A DNA stretch of 64,000 nucleotides from Polaromonas sp. P2-4 (GCA_024703855.1 CP087965.1:1852001-1916000); one strand, 5' to 3'. Shown: positions 40,782-53,168, numbered from the stretch's first letter. Notes: a model not told the origin generated them from the letters alone. Made by a program: numbers and translations.

Positions 40782-41786
40782 TCAGGTCAGCAAGGCCACG
40801 GCCGCCGAGAAGCTGAAAAACGCCAGCACGGTGGACAGCAAAATAATGCGGGCAATGCGCCCGTTGTCGGCGCCAAAACGCTCGGCCAGCATGGCCACAT
40901 TGCTGGCACTGGGCAGCGCGGCCACCAGCACCACCACGGTCAGGGTAAAAATATCCAGCGGCAGGCCCAAGGCTATCGCGCCCAGCCCCACCAGCCCGAC
41001 CAGCACCGGATGAATCAGCAGCTTGATGAGCGCCACGGGCACATAGTCGGCCAGCGGCGTGCGCGTTGCGCTATTCATTTGAGAGCGCGCCAGCACCGCA
41101 CCAATCGTGAACAAGGCCACCGGCGAGGCCGCATCGGCAAGCAGGCTGACGGTGCCCATGATGGGTTTGGGCAAGGCAAAACCGACCGCTGAGGCCAACG
41201 CACCCAGGGCGATGGACCAGGGCAGCGGATTGGCCAGCACGCCCTTGAGGGCCAGGCGCGCCGCCCTGGCCGCACCGTGCTCGTCCGCGCCATCGAGCCG
41301 GGACAGCGCAATGCACAGTGACGAGGTGACCAGCATGTCCACGGTGATGGTCACGATGGCCGGGCCCGCCGCTTGCGCACCGAGCAGGGCCACCAGCAGC
41401 GGCACGCCCATAAACCCGGTATTGGGAAAGGCCGCGACCAGCGCGCCAAAAGACGCATCGTTCCAGCCCCTGGTCCCTTTGCCGTGGCCTTGATCCCGGT
41501 TAAGCGTCACGGCAATCGTCAGCGCCACCATCAGCATCGCGCACAGCAGGTAGACCGCGACCAGGCTCACATCCAGCAGTTGCGCAATCGGCGTGCTGGC
41601 GCCAAAGCGGTACAGCATGCAGGGCAGCGCGAAATACAGCACAAAGGTATTAAGCCCCGGAATCGCCGCCTGCGGCAACAGCGCGCGGCGGGCGGCCACA
41701 TAGCCGCACAGCACCAAGGCAAAGAAAGGAAAGGTAACGAGGAGAATGCTTAGCACAAAGCCTATTGTCACCGGCAAACTTGGCAT
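40782..41786 (-). CDS. AEC-family (auxin efflux carrier-like) transporter
   Basis: The protein has 334 residues, intact, with about ten membrane helices (for example ILLVTFPFFALVLCGYVAAR at the start) and the conserved FPNTGFMGVPL in helix four. Family members export or exchange organic acids such as malate. The gene is divergent from rep. The stretch near 41065 looks like a diverged copy of the interspersed repeat, though weakly. Confidence 0.9.
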   Translation of the reverse strand: MPSLPVTIGFVLSILLVTFPFFALVLCGYVAARRALLPQAAIPGLNTFVLYFALPCMLYRFGASTPIAQLLDVSLVAVYLLCAMLMVALTIAVTLNRDQGHGKGTRGWNDASFGALVAAFPNTGFMGVPLLVALLGAQAAGPAIVTITVDMLVTSSLCIALSRLDGADEHGAARAARLALKGVLANPLPWSIALGALASAVGFALPKPIMGTVSLLADAASPVALFTIGAVLARSQMNSATRTPLADYVPVALIKLLIHPVLVGLVGLGAIALGLPLDIFTLTVVVLVAALPSASNVAMLAERFGADNGRIARIILLSTVLAFFSFSAAVALLT

Positions 41787-41887
41787 TCTCCTGACTGGCT
41801 ATGATGCCCGCTGCCTCTTGCTTTTTTCCTGATCTCCCGATCCCTCCCCTTTCGCCCCCCCACTCCTGCCTTCCGCTTTCTTTCCGC

Positions 41888-44045
41888 ATGTCGTCACCCT
41901 CTTCCGTTTCACCTGCCGCTTCCTCTGCGGGCTCACCCGCGGGTGCGGGCCTCAACCTCGCCCAGCAAGAAGCCGTCAACTACCTGCACGGCCCCTGCCT
42001 GGTGCTGGCCGGTGCCGGCTCGGGCAAAACGCGGGTGATCACGCACAAGATTGGCCGGCTGATTCAATCCGGGCTGAAGGCCGAGCAGATTGCCGCCATC
42101 ACCTTCACCAACAAAGCCGCCGCCGAGATGCGCGAACGCGCCAAGAGCCTGATCGGCAAGCAGGCCAGGGGCGTGCTGATCTGCACCTTTCATGCGCTCG
42201 GCGTGCGCATGTTGCGGCAAGACGGCGAGGCGCTGGGCCTGAAGCAGCAGTTCTCGATTCTGGACAGCGATGACGTGACCAGCATTTTGAAAGACGCCGG
42301 CGGCAGCACCGACGTGGCGACGGCGCGCCAGTGGCAATGGACCATCAGCGCCTGGAAAAGCCAGGGGCTCAATGCCGCCCAGGCCGCAGCCCAGGCCAGC
42401 AACGACGAAGAGCGCGTGGTGGCGCGCGTCATGGCGCATTACGAAGAGCGCCTGAGCGCCTACCAGAGCGTGGACTTTGACGACCTGATCGGCTTGCCGC
42501 TCAAGCTGCTGCAAGAACACGAAGCGGTGCGCAGCAAGTGGCAGGCGGCCCTTAGCCATGTGCTGGTCGATGAATACCAGGACACCAACGCCACCCAGTA
42601 CGAGGTGTTGAAGCTGCTGGTGGGCGAACGCGGCCGTTTCACCGCCGTGGGCGATGACGACCAGTCGATTTACGGCTGGCGCGGCGCCACGCTGGACAAC
42701 CTGAAAAAACTGCCGCAGGACTTCCCCACGCTCAAGATCGTCAAGCTGGAGCAAAACTACCGCTCGACCAGCGCCATCCTGCGCGCCGCCAACAACGTGA
42801 TTGGCCCGAATCCCAAGCTGTTTCCCAAAACCCTGTTCAGCGAATTGGGCGAGGGCGAACCGGTGCGCGTGGTCGATTGCGACAGCGAGGAGCACGAGGC
42901 CGAGCGCGTGGTAGCGCGCATCCAGAGCCTGCGCGCCGAGGGCAGTCTGCAGGCCGAAGGCGGCCAGTACCGTGAGTGGAAGGATTTTTGCGTGCTCTAC
43001 CGCGCCAACCACATGGCCAAGCCCTTTGAGAAAGCTTTTCGCAAGGCGCAGATCCCCTACAAGGTCTCAGGCGGGCAAAGCTTTTTGACCGCGCCGAGAT
43101 CAAGGACCTGTGCAGCTGGATGGTCCTGCTGGTCAACAACGACAACAACGCGGCCTTCATACGCTCGATCAAGACACCCAAGCGCGGCATTGGCCACACC
43201 ACACTGGGGGCCCTGAGCACCTTTGCCGACACCTACAAACTCAGCCTGTTTGAGGCGCTGTTCAGCAACTCGCTGGGCTCGGTGCTGCCGGCCAAGGCGG
43301 TCGGTTCGCTGCAGGAATTTGGCCGCTACCTGAATGACCTGGAATACCGTGCCAAACGCACCGTGGGGGCGGAAGATGCGCGCATTTTCCTGACCGACTG
43401 GCTGAAGGAAATCGACTACGAAAAACACCTCTACGACGGCGAAGACAGCGAAAAAGTGGCCGCTGCGCGCTGGACCAATGTGATGGATTTTTGCGACTGG
43501 ATGGCGCAGCGTTGCGGCGGGCAGATTGACGATGCGGCGGGCGTCACCACGGCCAAAGAAACCAAAACCATGCTCGAAGTGGTGCAGACGATTGCGCTGC
43601 TGTCCACCATCAGCGAGCGAGAAGGCGACCAGAACGTGGTGACGCTGTCCACCCTGCACGCCTCCAAGGGCCTGGAGTGGCCGCATGTGGTGCTGGCCGG
43701 CTGCAACGAAGGCCTGCTGCCCTTCAAGCTCGAAGACGACGACGGCAGCAACACCGACAACATTGCGCTGCGCCTGCAGGAAGAGCGCCGCCTGATGTAT
43801 GTGGGCATCACCCGGGCCCAGCGCACGCTGGCCGTGAACTGGCTGCGCCGGCGAAAAAAAACCGCGACACCATCGCCGGCATCCCGAGCCGTTTTATTGC
43901 CGAAATGGCGCTGGACAAAACCACGGTGAAAGAAGACCCGCGCGAGAAAATCAAGGCCCTGCGCGCTGAATTTGCCAAGAAGGCGGCCGACGCGCAGGCG
44001 GCCATTGCGGCTTCTTCGGCTGCTGCGGCGGCCGAAGGGCGCTAA
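41888..44045 (+). CDS. rep: UvrD/Rep-family ATP-dependent DNA helicase (two frameshifts)
   Basis: This 3'-to-5' superfamily 1A helicase is about 719 residues. Motifs in order: QQEAV, LAGAGSGKTRVI (Walker A), ITFTNKAAAEM, LVDEYQDTNATQY, AVGDDDQSIYGWRGA, LSTLHASKGLEW and RRLMYVGITRA. Breaks: a run of five T near 43085 should be six (FFDRAEIKDLCSWMVLLVNN), and eight A near 43855 should be nine (KKNRDTIAGIPSRFIAEM). The final 40 residues are Ala/Lys-rich. The ATG at 41888 was preferred to the upstream one because the upstream part is Pro-rich junk. Confidence 0.93.
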
Positions 44046-44086
44046 GCCCCTCTTGAGTTGGCCCTGCCAAGGTACTCTGTTTTTTT

Positions 44087-44584
44087 ATGAACTCCTACCG
44101 CTTCCGATTTGCTCTCTTTTTGATAGCTGCCAGCACCCTTGCTACCTGGGCCAATGCCCAAAACAAGCCCAAAATACCGTGTCCGTCGGCGCAAAGCATG
44201 AAAGCCGAGCAGCTCTACGGCCTGTGGGCCGTGCGCTTTACCAAACCGCCCGCAGGCTTGCCCGAGCGTGCCACCCTGCTGCTGGAGCGCCATGCAGAAT
44301 TTTCGGAAAGCCTGGCCGGCGTGATCAGCCGCGACCTGGGTGCAGCGGCGGGCTCCAAAGCCATCGCCGGCCATGCCGCCAAAGCCGAGCTGGCCGGTGA
44401 CCTGGAGGCCGGCATGCTGCTGCTCGACGAGTCCTCCGACAGCATCAGCATCACTGGCACCTGGAATGGCGAAATGGTGCAAGGCTCTTGCGGCAAGGCG
44501 TTTCTGGGCATCTGGAAAGACACCAGCCCCAGCGCACCGGCCAATGCACCCGACGTGCCCTTCACCCTGACCAAGCTGCCCTGA
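44087..44584 (+). CDS. Hypothetical secreted protein
   Basis: The protein has 165 residues, intact, starting MNSYRFRFALFLIAASTLAT with cleavage after WANA. The mature part has two or three Cys (KIPCPSAQ, QGSCGKAFLGIWK) and no recognised domain. The signal peptide region 44108-44165 is a copy of the interspersed repeat. The family is unknown to me. Confidence 0.75.
   Translation: MNSYRFRFALFLIAASTLATWANAQNKPKIPCPSAQSMKAEQLYGLWAVRFTKPPAGLPERATLLLERHAEFSESLAGVISRDLGAAAGSKAIAGHAAKAELAGDLEAGMLLLDESSDSISITGTWNGEMVQGSCGKAFLGIWKDTSPSAPANAPDVPFTLTKLP
44108..44165 (+). repeat. Coding copy of the interspersed repeat (signal peptide)
   Basis: TTTGCTCTCTTTTTGATAGC, then TGCCAGCACCCTTGCTACC, then TGGGCCAATGCCCAAAAC follows the repeat consensus and encodes FALFLIAASTLATWANAQN. 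Confidence 0.6.
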
Positions 44585-44641
44585 CCCACTTAACCTGACC
44601 CACTTAGCCTGATTGACTGGAGCCATTTGACGGTTGACACC

Positions 44642-45837
44642 ATGACACTGAAGTTATCGACCCTCGTCTGCCGCCTGCTGGGCGCCGGACTGCTGGCGGG
44701 CGGCCTGGCGCAAGCGCAGACCACCGCCCCCTTCAACGCATTGCCGGGCCGTCCGTCCAGCATGGGCTGGCAGGTCTGCCACGCCCTGAAAAACGACCCC
44801 ACGAAGCAACTGGCATGCTTTCAGCAATGGGCGGATTCACAATCCTCCGTCGGTGCGCCCACAGCCACCACGGCCCCGGCCAATCCGGCCACCGGCCAGC
44901 CTGAAACCCAGGTGCTGCTGTTGCCCGCCTTGAACACAGACGCGCCTGACGGCAAGCCGCTCGGGTGCAAGAACAACAATTACTCCGAGCTGTCCAAATT
45001 CTGGGAACTGCAGCGCGGCACCGACTGCGACACCTTTGCCATCCGCGGCTACCGCCCCCTCTCGCTGGCCGCGATCGCCTCGGACAGCGTCAACGGGCAG
45101 CCGTCATCGTCTGCCGCAGGCCACACGGCGCTGACAACAACGTCTTACAACCGCACCGAAGGCAAGATCCAGCTGTCGGTGCGCACCAAGATTGCCAAGG
45201 GTCTGCTCAAAAATGGCCCCCATGACGATGACGACCACGACTCGCTGTGGTTTGGCTACACCCAGCAAAGCTACTGGCAGATCTTTACCGCGCCCATCTC
45301 ACGCCCTTTCCGCAACACCGACCACGAACCCGAGCTGATCTACATCTACCCGCACCAGATTCCGCTGGCCGGGGGCTGGAACTACCGGCTTTCCGGGCTG
45401 GGTCTGGTGCACCAGTCCAACGGCCAATCGCTGCCGCTGTCGCGCAGCTGGAACCGCGTCTACCTGATGGGCGCGGCCGAAAAGTACTGGGCCAGGACTC
45501 CAGCCTGATGCTGCAGGGCCGCATCTGGGACCGGCAGCACGAGAAGTCGGGCGATGACGACAACCCCGGCATCGAAAACTATGTGGGCCGTGCCGAACTC
45601 ACAGGCCGCTGGCAGATCAACAAGGCCAATACCCTGGGCCTCACGCTGCGGCATTCGCTGCGCAAGGACGCCCGCGGCTCGGCCCGGTTTGACTGGCTAA
45701 TGGCGCCCACCTCGTCGCCCAACTACACCGGCCTGCGCTACCACGTGCAGTTTTTCAGCGGCTACGGCGACAGCCTGCTGGACTACAACCGCAAGCGCAA
45801 GGTGCTGAGCGTGGGCTTGAGCCTGGTTGACTGGTAG
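44642..45837 (+). CDS. pldA: Outer-membrane phospholipase A1 (one frameshift)
   Basis: This beta-barrel phospholipase is about 398 residues. The signal peptide (MTLKLSTLVCRLLGAGLLAG, cleaved after AQA) is followed by a Cys-containing N-terminal region, and the barrel has LWFGYTQQSYWQIF. The catalytic motif is HQSNGQSLPLSRSWNR (His and Ser of the active site). The frame breaks near 45494; one more C gives YWAQDSSLMLQGRIWD and the last strands, ending LSVGLSLVDW. The terminal aromatic residue fits barrel assembly. Confidence 0.9.
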
Positions 45838-45852
45838 TCTGGGAAGCTCTGC

Positions 45853-45885
45853 GGTAATTCGCTATTGTTTTTAAAGCCTCCTTCG
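45853..45885 (+). repeat. Left part of an interspersed repeat copy after pldA
   Basis: AATTCGCTATTGTTTTTAAAGC resembles the beginning of the copy at 48188. The rest is not recognisable. The 136 bases between pldA and fusA hold only this. Confidence 0.35.
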
Positions 45886-45973
45886 CATACCCTGATCAGG
45901 CGGGATTCGCCCAACACTGTTGTTGCAGAATCCGCAGGTAGGGCCTGTCAAACCTGGTGCGCAAGGAGACGTC

Positions 45974-48084
<2,111 letters not shown>

Positions 48085-48091
48085 CTTGTTG

Positions 48092-48168
48092 ACTATGGCG
48101 ACAGCCTGCTGGACTACAACCGAAAGCGCCATGTGCTGAGCGCGGGCCTGCGCCTGGCGGACGGGTAG
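48092..48168 (+). pseudogene. Duplicated 3' end of pldA
   Basis: These 77 bases match the last 77 bases of pldA (45761-45837) closely and encode YGDSLLDYNRKRHVLSAGLR followed by LADG and a stop. Nothing else of pldA is left upstream because fusA ends eight bases before. It looks like the remnant of a second pldA copy. Confidence 0.8.
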
Positions 48169-48187
48169 TTTGACGTTTTTCAATGTG

Positions 48188-48258
48188 CAAATTGCTATGT
48201 TTTTAATAGCTTGTTGCGCCCATATTTATTGGGATAGAGCCACTTTTTATCAATAAAC
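48188..48258 (+). repeat. Copy of the interspersed Comamonadaceae-type repeat
   Basis: AAATTGCTATGTTTTTAATAGC, then TTGTTGCGCCCATATTTATT, then GGGATAGAGCCACTTTTTAT. This is among the fuller intergenic copies. The remaining part of the 48169-48403 gap shows nothing else. Confidence 0.7.
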
Positions 48259-48403
48259 AAGGCTGAATCACAGCGCAGACGACGGGCACTCACGCTGGGC
48301 CGGGCTGGCTGGGCCGCCGGACAAGTTTGCTTTAAGCTGTGCAGATGACTTGCACAGCGTTTTGCGCAGACGGGCAGCCGCTGCAGCAGCAACCAAGCCC
48401 AGC

Positions 48404-49745
48404 ATGAACGAGCCGGCCGCTTTCACCCTGGGCTGCATCATCGTCGGGCGCTGCTGATTGCGATGACGCTGGGCGGCTCTTTCATTGCCCGTTTGCCGCT
48501 GAGTTCGGCCATGCTGTATCTCGGCGTGGGCGTGGCCATCGGCCCGCTGGGCTTGGGCCTGCTCAAACTCAACGCGTTCAAAAACGTGATGCTGCTGGAG
48601 CGGCTCACCGAAGTGGCGTTGCTGATATCGCTGTTCACCGCCGGCATGAAACTGGAGCTGCCTCTGAGCAAGCGCGCTGGCGCATTCCGCTGCAACTGGC
48701 CACGCTGTCAATGGTGATCACGGTGGCGGCCATCACGGCGCTGGGCGTGTGGGTGATGGGTTTGTCGCTAGGGGCGTCAGTGCTGCTGGGTGCGATTCTG
48801 GCCCCGACCGACCCGGTGCTGGCCTCGGACGTGCAGGTGGCCAACACCGGTGACCGCGACCGCCTGCGCTTTGGCCTGACCGGCGAAGGCGGGCTGAACG
48901 ACGGCACGGCCTTTCCGTTTGTCATGCTGGGGCTGGGCTTGCTGGGTTTGCATGACCTGGGCAACATGGGTGGAATCGGCTGGCGCTGGTGGGTGGTTGA
49001 CGTGCTCTGGGCCGTGGCCGGTGGCCTGGGCCTGGGCTGGTTGCTGGGCACACTGGTCGGCCGCACCATTCTTTACCTGCGCATGCGCCACCGCGAAGCA
49101 CTGGGCACGGACGAGTTCATTGCCCTCGGCCTTATCGCGCTCACCTATGGCCTGGCGCTGCTCAGTCAGACCTATGGTTTTCTGGCGGTGTTTGCCGCCG
49201 GGCTGGCGCTGCGCCGGATTGACGAACCCAACTATGTTCCCCCAACCGAAGCCCTACCCGCACTCAGCCCCGCAGAGCACAAAGCATCCGGGGCCGAAGC
49301 GCCCGCCCACATGATGCGGGCAGTGCAACGTTTTAACAGCCAGCTGGAAAGCTTTGTGGAAGTCGGCATGGTGCTGGCCGTGGGTGTGCTGGTGGCCACC
49401 GTTCAATTTCGCAGCGAAGTGCTGTGGTTTATTCCGGTGCTGTTTCTGGTGATCCGGCCGGTGGCGGTTTACATCGGCCTGCTGGGCACGCCGGTCAAGG
49501 GCGCGCAACGCCGCCTGATGAGCTGGTTCGGCATTCGCGGCATCGGCTCGCTGTATTACCTGCTGTACGCCATCAGCCACGAGATAGAACCCGCGCTGGC
49601 CCAGCGCCTGCTCTCCATCACACTGGCCGTGGTCATCGCCTCGGTCATTGCGCACGGCATTTCGGTCACACCGCTGATGAAGCAGTATGAGGCGCGCAAA
49701 GCTGCGGCCAAACCACCTGACGTTCACCAGCGAAAAAGCCCTTGA
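48404..49745 (+). CDS. CPA1-type cation:proton antiporter (two frameshifts)
   Basis: This is a membrane exchanger of about 447 residues. After MNEPAAFTLGCIIV three G near 48450 should be four, continuing GALLIAMTLGGSFIARLPLS; a second break lies near 48688 (RAWRIPLQLATLSMVITVAA). The core has YLGVGVAIGPLGLGLLKL, the ion-binding region LAPTDPVLASDVQV and GEGGLNDGTAFPFVML. Probably Na+ or K+/H+ exchange. A hairpin terminator for the opposite strand overlaps its stop. Confidence 0.88.
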
Positions 49746-49766
49746 ATCCGTTAGGAGTCAAGGGCT
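49731..49766 (-). terminator. Rho-independent terminator for the leftward envelope operon
   Basis: The perfect ten-base stem AAGCCCTTGA / TCAAGGGCTT has a 12-base loop. On the minus strand it is followed by a T run. It lies 100 bases beyond the end of the Pro/Tyr-repeat gene and overlaps the 3' end of the antiporter gene. Confidence 0.75.
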
Positions 49767-49864
49767 TAAGCGTCTGGTGGCTGGGGCTGGGGCTGGGGCT
49801 GAATCGAAAAATCAGCGCTATTTTGGCCGATCAAGCGAGCCGACTCGGCGCGCTGGCTGGTCGG

Positions 49865-50286
49865 TCAATCCCAATTGCGGCCGCGGGATTGGTACTGGTC
49901 CCGGTCCCAATCCTGGTGATGGTGCCTCCAGTACCGCCGACGCCATTCGGCACGCCGCCAGGCCCGCTCATCTTCGTAGGCGTAGCCATATGCGCGCGGG
50001 CCAGGGCGCACGTACACCTCGGCGGGGGCGACGTACACCGGCGGCTGCACATAGACCGGACGCGGCTGAACATACACGGGCCGGGGCTGCACATAAACGG
50101 GCGCCGGTTGGACATACACGGGCCGGGGCTGCACATAGACGGGCGCCGGCTCCACGTAGGCAGGCGCGGCCTGCACGCCGACAGAAAAGTACACGTCGCT
50201 TCGCGCGTGCGGCCGAGGCCGCGCCGAAAGCCTGCAACTGCCACCGCGGCGGCTGCGACGAATTTGGTAGCGATGGAAGGTTTCAT
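49865..50286 (-). CDS. Secreted Pro/Tyr/Val repeat protein (frameshifted in the signal region)
   Basis: The protein is about 140 residues. The signal peptide MKPSIATKFVAAAAVAVAGF continues GAASA once one base near 50227 is removed; a second indel near 50205 then restores SDVYFSVGVQAAPAYVEPAP. Six or seven units of PVYVQP(R/A) follow, then a basic aromatic tail (WRRRYWRHHHQDWDRDQY). Such tails and repeats occur in small envelope proteins of Burkholderiales. It lies 77 bases after the sensor kinase gene on the same strand. Confidence 0.75.
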
Positions 50287-50362
50287 GATGGCTCCTTGGG
50301 TTGGGATGAATCGCATCTTGCGCCCCCATGGATGAACGCCAGCTGAACAGAATCGAAGTCGG

Positions 50363-51694
50363 TCAAGCCGCCGGCAAAGCAATGTCAAGTTGAGCGCCGC
50401 CCAAGTCCGAGCGGGACAGCTTCAGCTCCCCTTCATGACTGGCCACCAGATCATTGACGACCGCCAAGCCGACGCCATGGCCGGGCACCTGTTCGTCCGC
50501 GCGCACATGCAGCTGCAATATGGACTGCGTATCGCTGAATCCCGGGCCGTCGTCCTCGACCCGGATGTTCAATCGATCGTCTTCACGCCATACGCTGACG
50601 GCGACGCGATGTCTTGCCCACTTGGCCGCGTTATCCATGACGTTGCCCAGCATTTCAAAAGCATCGCCTTCGTCGATCCGCCAATTCAGCTCAGGCGGGC
50701 ACTCGACGGTGAAGGCCAAGCCCTTGTCGGCATAGACCTTGCCCAGCGATTCGCGAATCCGATTCAGTATCGGCGCCAGAGGCAGATAAGGTGTAAAGCG
50801 CGCAGAACCGCTGGCTGCCGCCCGGCCGAGCTGGTGTTGAACAATGTCATCCATGCGTGCCACCTGCTGGGTCACCGTGGCAGGCAACTGGGCTGGCTCG
50901 TTCAGCGCGGTGCGCAGCACGGCCAGCGGCGTCTTGAGGCTGTGGGCGAGGAAACTCAGTGCTTCCTTGTACCGGGTCTGGCGCACACGCTCCTGCTTGA
51001 TCAGGGTGTTGAGGTTATTGGTGAGCGCCGCGATTTCCGTGGGATAGCGTCCCTCGACTTCGGCTTGCTCTCCGTTCTCGATTCGCCGGATCTCATGCGC
51101 TACCCGCCGCAACGGCGCCAGGCCCCATCCCAGCAGAATCGTCTGAGACAGCAGCAGCAGTAGCGCGGCTCCGCCGAGCCAAGTCCACAAGGTGCGCTCG
51201 AACACGCTGATCTCGCGATCGAACTCCGCCTTGTCTTCCAGGACGGAAAAAACCAGCGGTGCGGCCTGTGTGCGACCCGCCCAATTCACACCATAGCTCA
51301 CGGCCAGGTAGGCGCGACCTGCCCCATTGACCGTGTCGTAGCGCCACTGGCCGACGGCCACGCTGCGCTGAAATGGCGGGCTGAGGCCCACGGTGGACGT
51401 TGATTGCCATTCTTCACGCCGGGCAATGTTGACGATGTTCGCGTACAGGCCGGACCCCGGCAGCGACAAGCGAGGCTCCGGGAAAGCCGCGGGCATGACC
51501 AACACCCCACCTGCGTCGAGTTCGGCCCCTGCCAACAGAAGATAAACCGTGCTCTGCAGTTGGGCAAAGCGGGCTGCACGCACGCTGTCCGCATGGGCGC
51601 GTTGCACAGCCAATCCAGCCCCAGCCACGAATGCCACCAACACCAGCGTGGCGCCAATGATCAGACGGGCACGAATGGAGTCGTGGAACCTCAT
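50363..51694 (-). CDS. PhoQ-like sensor histidine kinase
   Basis: The protein has 443 residues, intact. Two membrane helices (about residues 8-30 and 172-190) flank a periplasmic sensor region. A HAMP-like stretch follows, then the phospho-acceptor box LSFLAHSLKTPLAVLRTALN and the ATPase motifs NVMDNAAKWAR and VEDDGPGF, then GVGLAVVNDLV. The H-box AHSLKTPL is the PhoQ type rather than SHDLRTPL. It overlaps the response regulator stop by four bases. Confidence 0.92.
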   Translation of the reverse strand: MRFHDSIRARLIIGATLVLVAFVAGAGLAVQRAHADSVRAARFAQLQSTVYLLLAGAELDAGGVLVMPAAFPEPRLSLPGSGLYANIVNIARREEWQSTSTVGLSPPFQRSVAVGQWRYDTVNGAGRAYLAVSYGVNWAGRTQAAPLVFSVLEDKAEFDREISVFERTLWTWLGGAALLLLLSQTILLGWGLAPLRRVAHEIRRIENGEQAEVEGRYPTEIAALTNNLNTLIKQERVRQTRYKEALSFLAHSLKTPLAVLRTALNEPAQLPATVTQQVARMDDIVQHQLGRAAASGSARFTPYLPLAPILNRIRESLGKVYADKGLAFTVECPPELNWRIDEGDAFEMLGNVMDNAAKWARHRVAVSVWREDDRLNIRVEDDGPGFSDTQSILQLHVRADEQVPGHGVGLAVVNDLVASHEGELKLSRSDLGGAQLDIALPAA

Positions 51695-52361
51695 CCGAGG
51701 GTGAAGCGGTAACCCCGCCCGCGCAGCGTTTCAATCGGAGCCAAGGTACCGTCCGGATCGAGCTTGCGGCGAAGCCGCCCTATCAGCACCTCCAGCACAT
51801 TGCTGTCCCGGTCTTCATCGTGCGGATACAGGTAGTCGGACAGCTCTTGCTTGCTCACAACTCGGGCACGCTCGCGCACCAGATATTCGAGGACGCGGTA
51901 CTCATAAGCAGTCAAGTCCATGACCTCGCCATTGAGCCGGGCGACCTGTGCAGAGAAATCGATGGCGATCGGCCCCAGCGTCAGCACATCCGAGGTGGCT
52001 TTCAGCGAGCGCCGCAACAACGCCTTGATGCGAGCGGCCAGCTCCGGGTATTCAAATGGTTTGACCAGATAATCGTCCGCGCCGGACTCCAGGCCCACCA
52101 CCTTGTCCTGCCAGCTGCCGGCGCGGTGAGGATCAGGATCGGAATCGTTCGGCCATCGGCGCGCAAGCGCTGCACGACTGTCAGTCCGTTCAACTTGGGC
52201 AGCCCCAAGTCGACGATGGCGAGGTCCACCGGGTACTCGCGCGCCTGGAACAGGCCATCTTCGCCGTCCGCAGCCTGGTCAACCCGGTACCCGTCAGCCT
52301 CGAGTTGGCGCGCCAAACCGAGCCGCAGGGCCGCATCATCCTCGATTAACAACAAGCGCAT
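51691..52361 (-). CDS. PhoP/OmpR-type response regulator (one frameshift)
   Basis: The protein is about 223 residues. The receiver has MRLLLIEDDAALRLGLARQL and the phospho-site DLAIVDLGLPKLNGL. The frame breaks near 52115 and resumes with the receiver end (VVGLESGADDYLVKPFEYPE) and a winged-helix domain (DLTAYEYRVLEYLVRER, ending LRGRGYRFTLG). It pairs with the overlapping PhoQ-like kinase. The PepSY gene lies 23 bases upstream. Confidence 0.9.
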
Positions 52362-52384
52362 GTTGACCGCCCCTGCCAGTTAGC

Positions 52385-52621
52385 CTAAAGCGCTCGCCCG
52401 CTGGCGGCGTCGATCAGGATCACCCTGACCTCACCTTGTGCGGTGATAACTTTCACTCGCCACACCGGACGGCGCCCAGACTCGGTTTTCTCCACCGACA
52501 ACACGCGCCCGCTACTCAGGCGTTGTGCCGCAGCCGCCGCATCGTCCCGGCTGAGGTCAGCCCAAGCAGGGGTGGCCAACACAATCAGGAGGGCACAGAC
52601 CGGCTTAACAAGAGCGTTCAT
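52385..52621 (-). CDS. PepSY-domain small periplasmic protein
   Basis: The protein has 78 residues. The signal peptide MNALVKPVCALLIVLATPAW is cleaved after WA; one PepSY unit follows, with GRVLSVEKTESGRRPVWRVK and a final strand RVILIDAASGRAL. Such proteins commonly precede PhoPQ-like pairs and may modulate the sensor. The start ATG at 52621 puts the signal peptide at the N-terminus. Confidence 0.85.
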   Translation of the reverse strand: MNALVKPVCALLIVLATPAWADLSRDDAAAAAQRLSSGRVLSVEKTESGRRPVWRVKVITAQGEVRVILIDAASGRAL

Positions 52622-52661
52622 GGTGCGACGGGCTGGAATCAAAATCCATCCGGACATCGTA

Positions 52662-53168
52662 CTACCGTCCCACAGGATCCACCGACACCCGTACTTGCAG
52701 GCTCGGACCGGGGTTCTCATGCATCAGCGTGGTGAACTGTTGGCCCCGATACTCGTAGTTAACCCGGTAACCGGCGATGCGAGTTTGCACGTCGCTCACC
52801 GTGCGGCAGGTCGTCACCTCGCGGGGGACCTCTTCGTACTGTTCCAACCGGTCACGGTTCGCGATGTGGTCGCCGGCAAAGGCGCCAACCACCGCGCCCA
52901 AGGCCGTGGCGGCTTCCCGACCATGACCTTTGCCAACCTGGTTGCCCAGCAAGGCGCCCGCCACGCCGCCGACCACTGCGCCGCCATACTCGCGCCCGCC
53001 GGTACGGCGCGTCTCGTTGACCCAATGGCTGCTGCACTCCTCGTGGGGAACGCTCACGCGTTCATACTGCGGATCGACACTGCGAACGCGGGCATTGTCG
53101 ACATAGGTTTCGGCGTGAAGCCCGACGACTGCGGTTGCAAGCAGACAGACAAGGGCAAGACGTTTCAT
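52662..53168 (-). CDS. Glycine-zipper 2TM-domain envelope protein
   Basis: The protein has 168 residues, intact. The signal peptide is MKRLALVCLLATAVVGLHA; no lipobox Cys follows. The glycine zipper YGGAVVGGVAGALLGNQVGK, then ALGAVVGAFAGDHIA is the Rick_17kDa/SlyB-type 2TM domain. The C-terminal region ends with a beta-rich part (RVNYEYRGQQFTTLM). It is first in the leftward set leading to PepSY, response regulator and kinase. Confidence 0.87.
   Translation of the reverse strand: MKRLALVCLLATAVVGLHAETYVDNARVRSVDPQYERVSVPHEECSSHWVNETRRTGGREYGGAVVGGVAGALLGNQVGKGHGREAATALGAVVGAFAGDHIANRDRLEQYEEVPREVTTCRTVSDVQTRIAGYRVNYEYRGQQFTTLMHENPGPSLQVRVSVDPVGR

Noticed and set aside
49970..50180. CRISPR-like direct repeats
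   Set aside because: The repeats are in-frame codons of a Pro/Tyr/Val repeat protein, without unique spacers.
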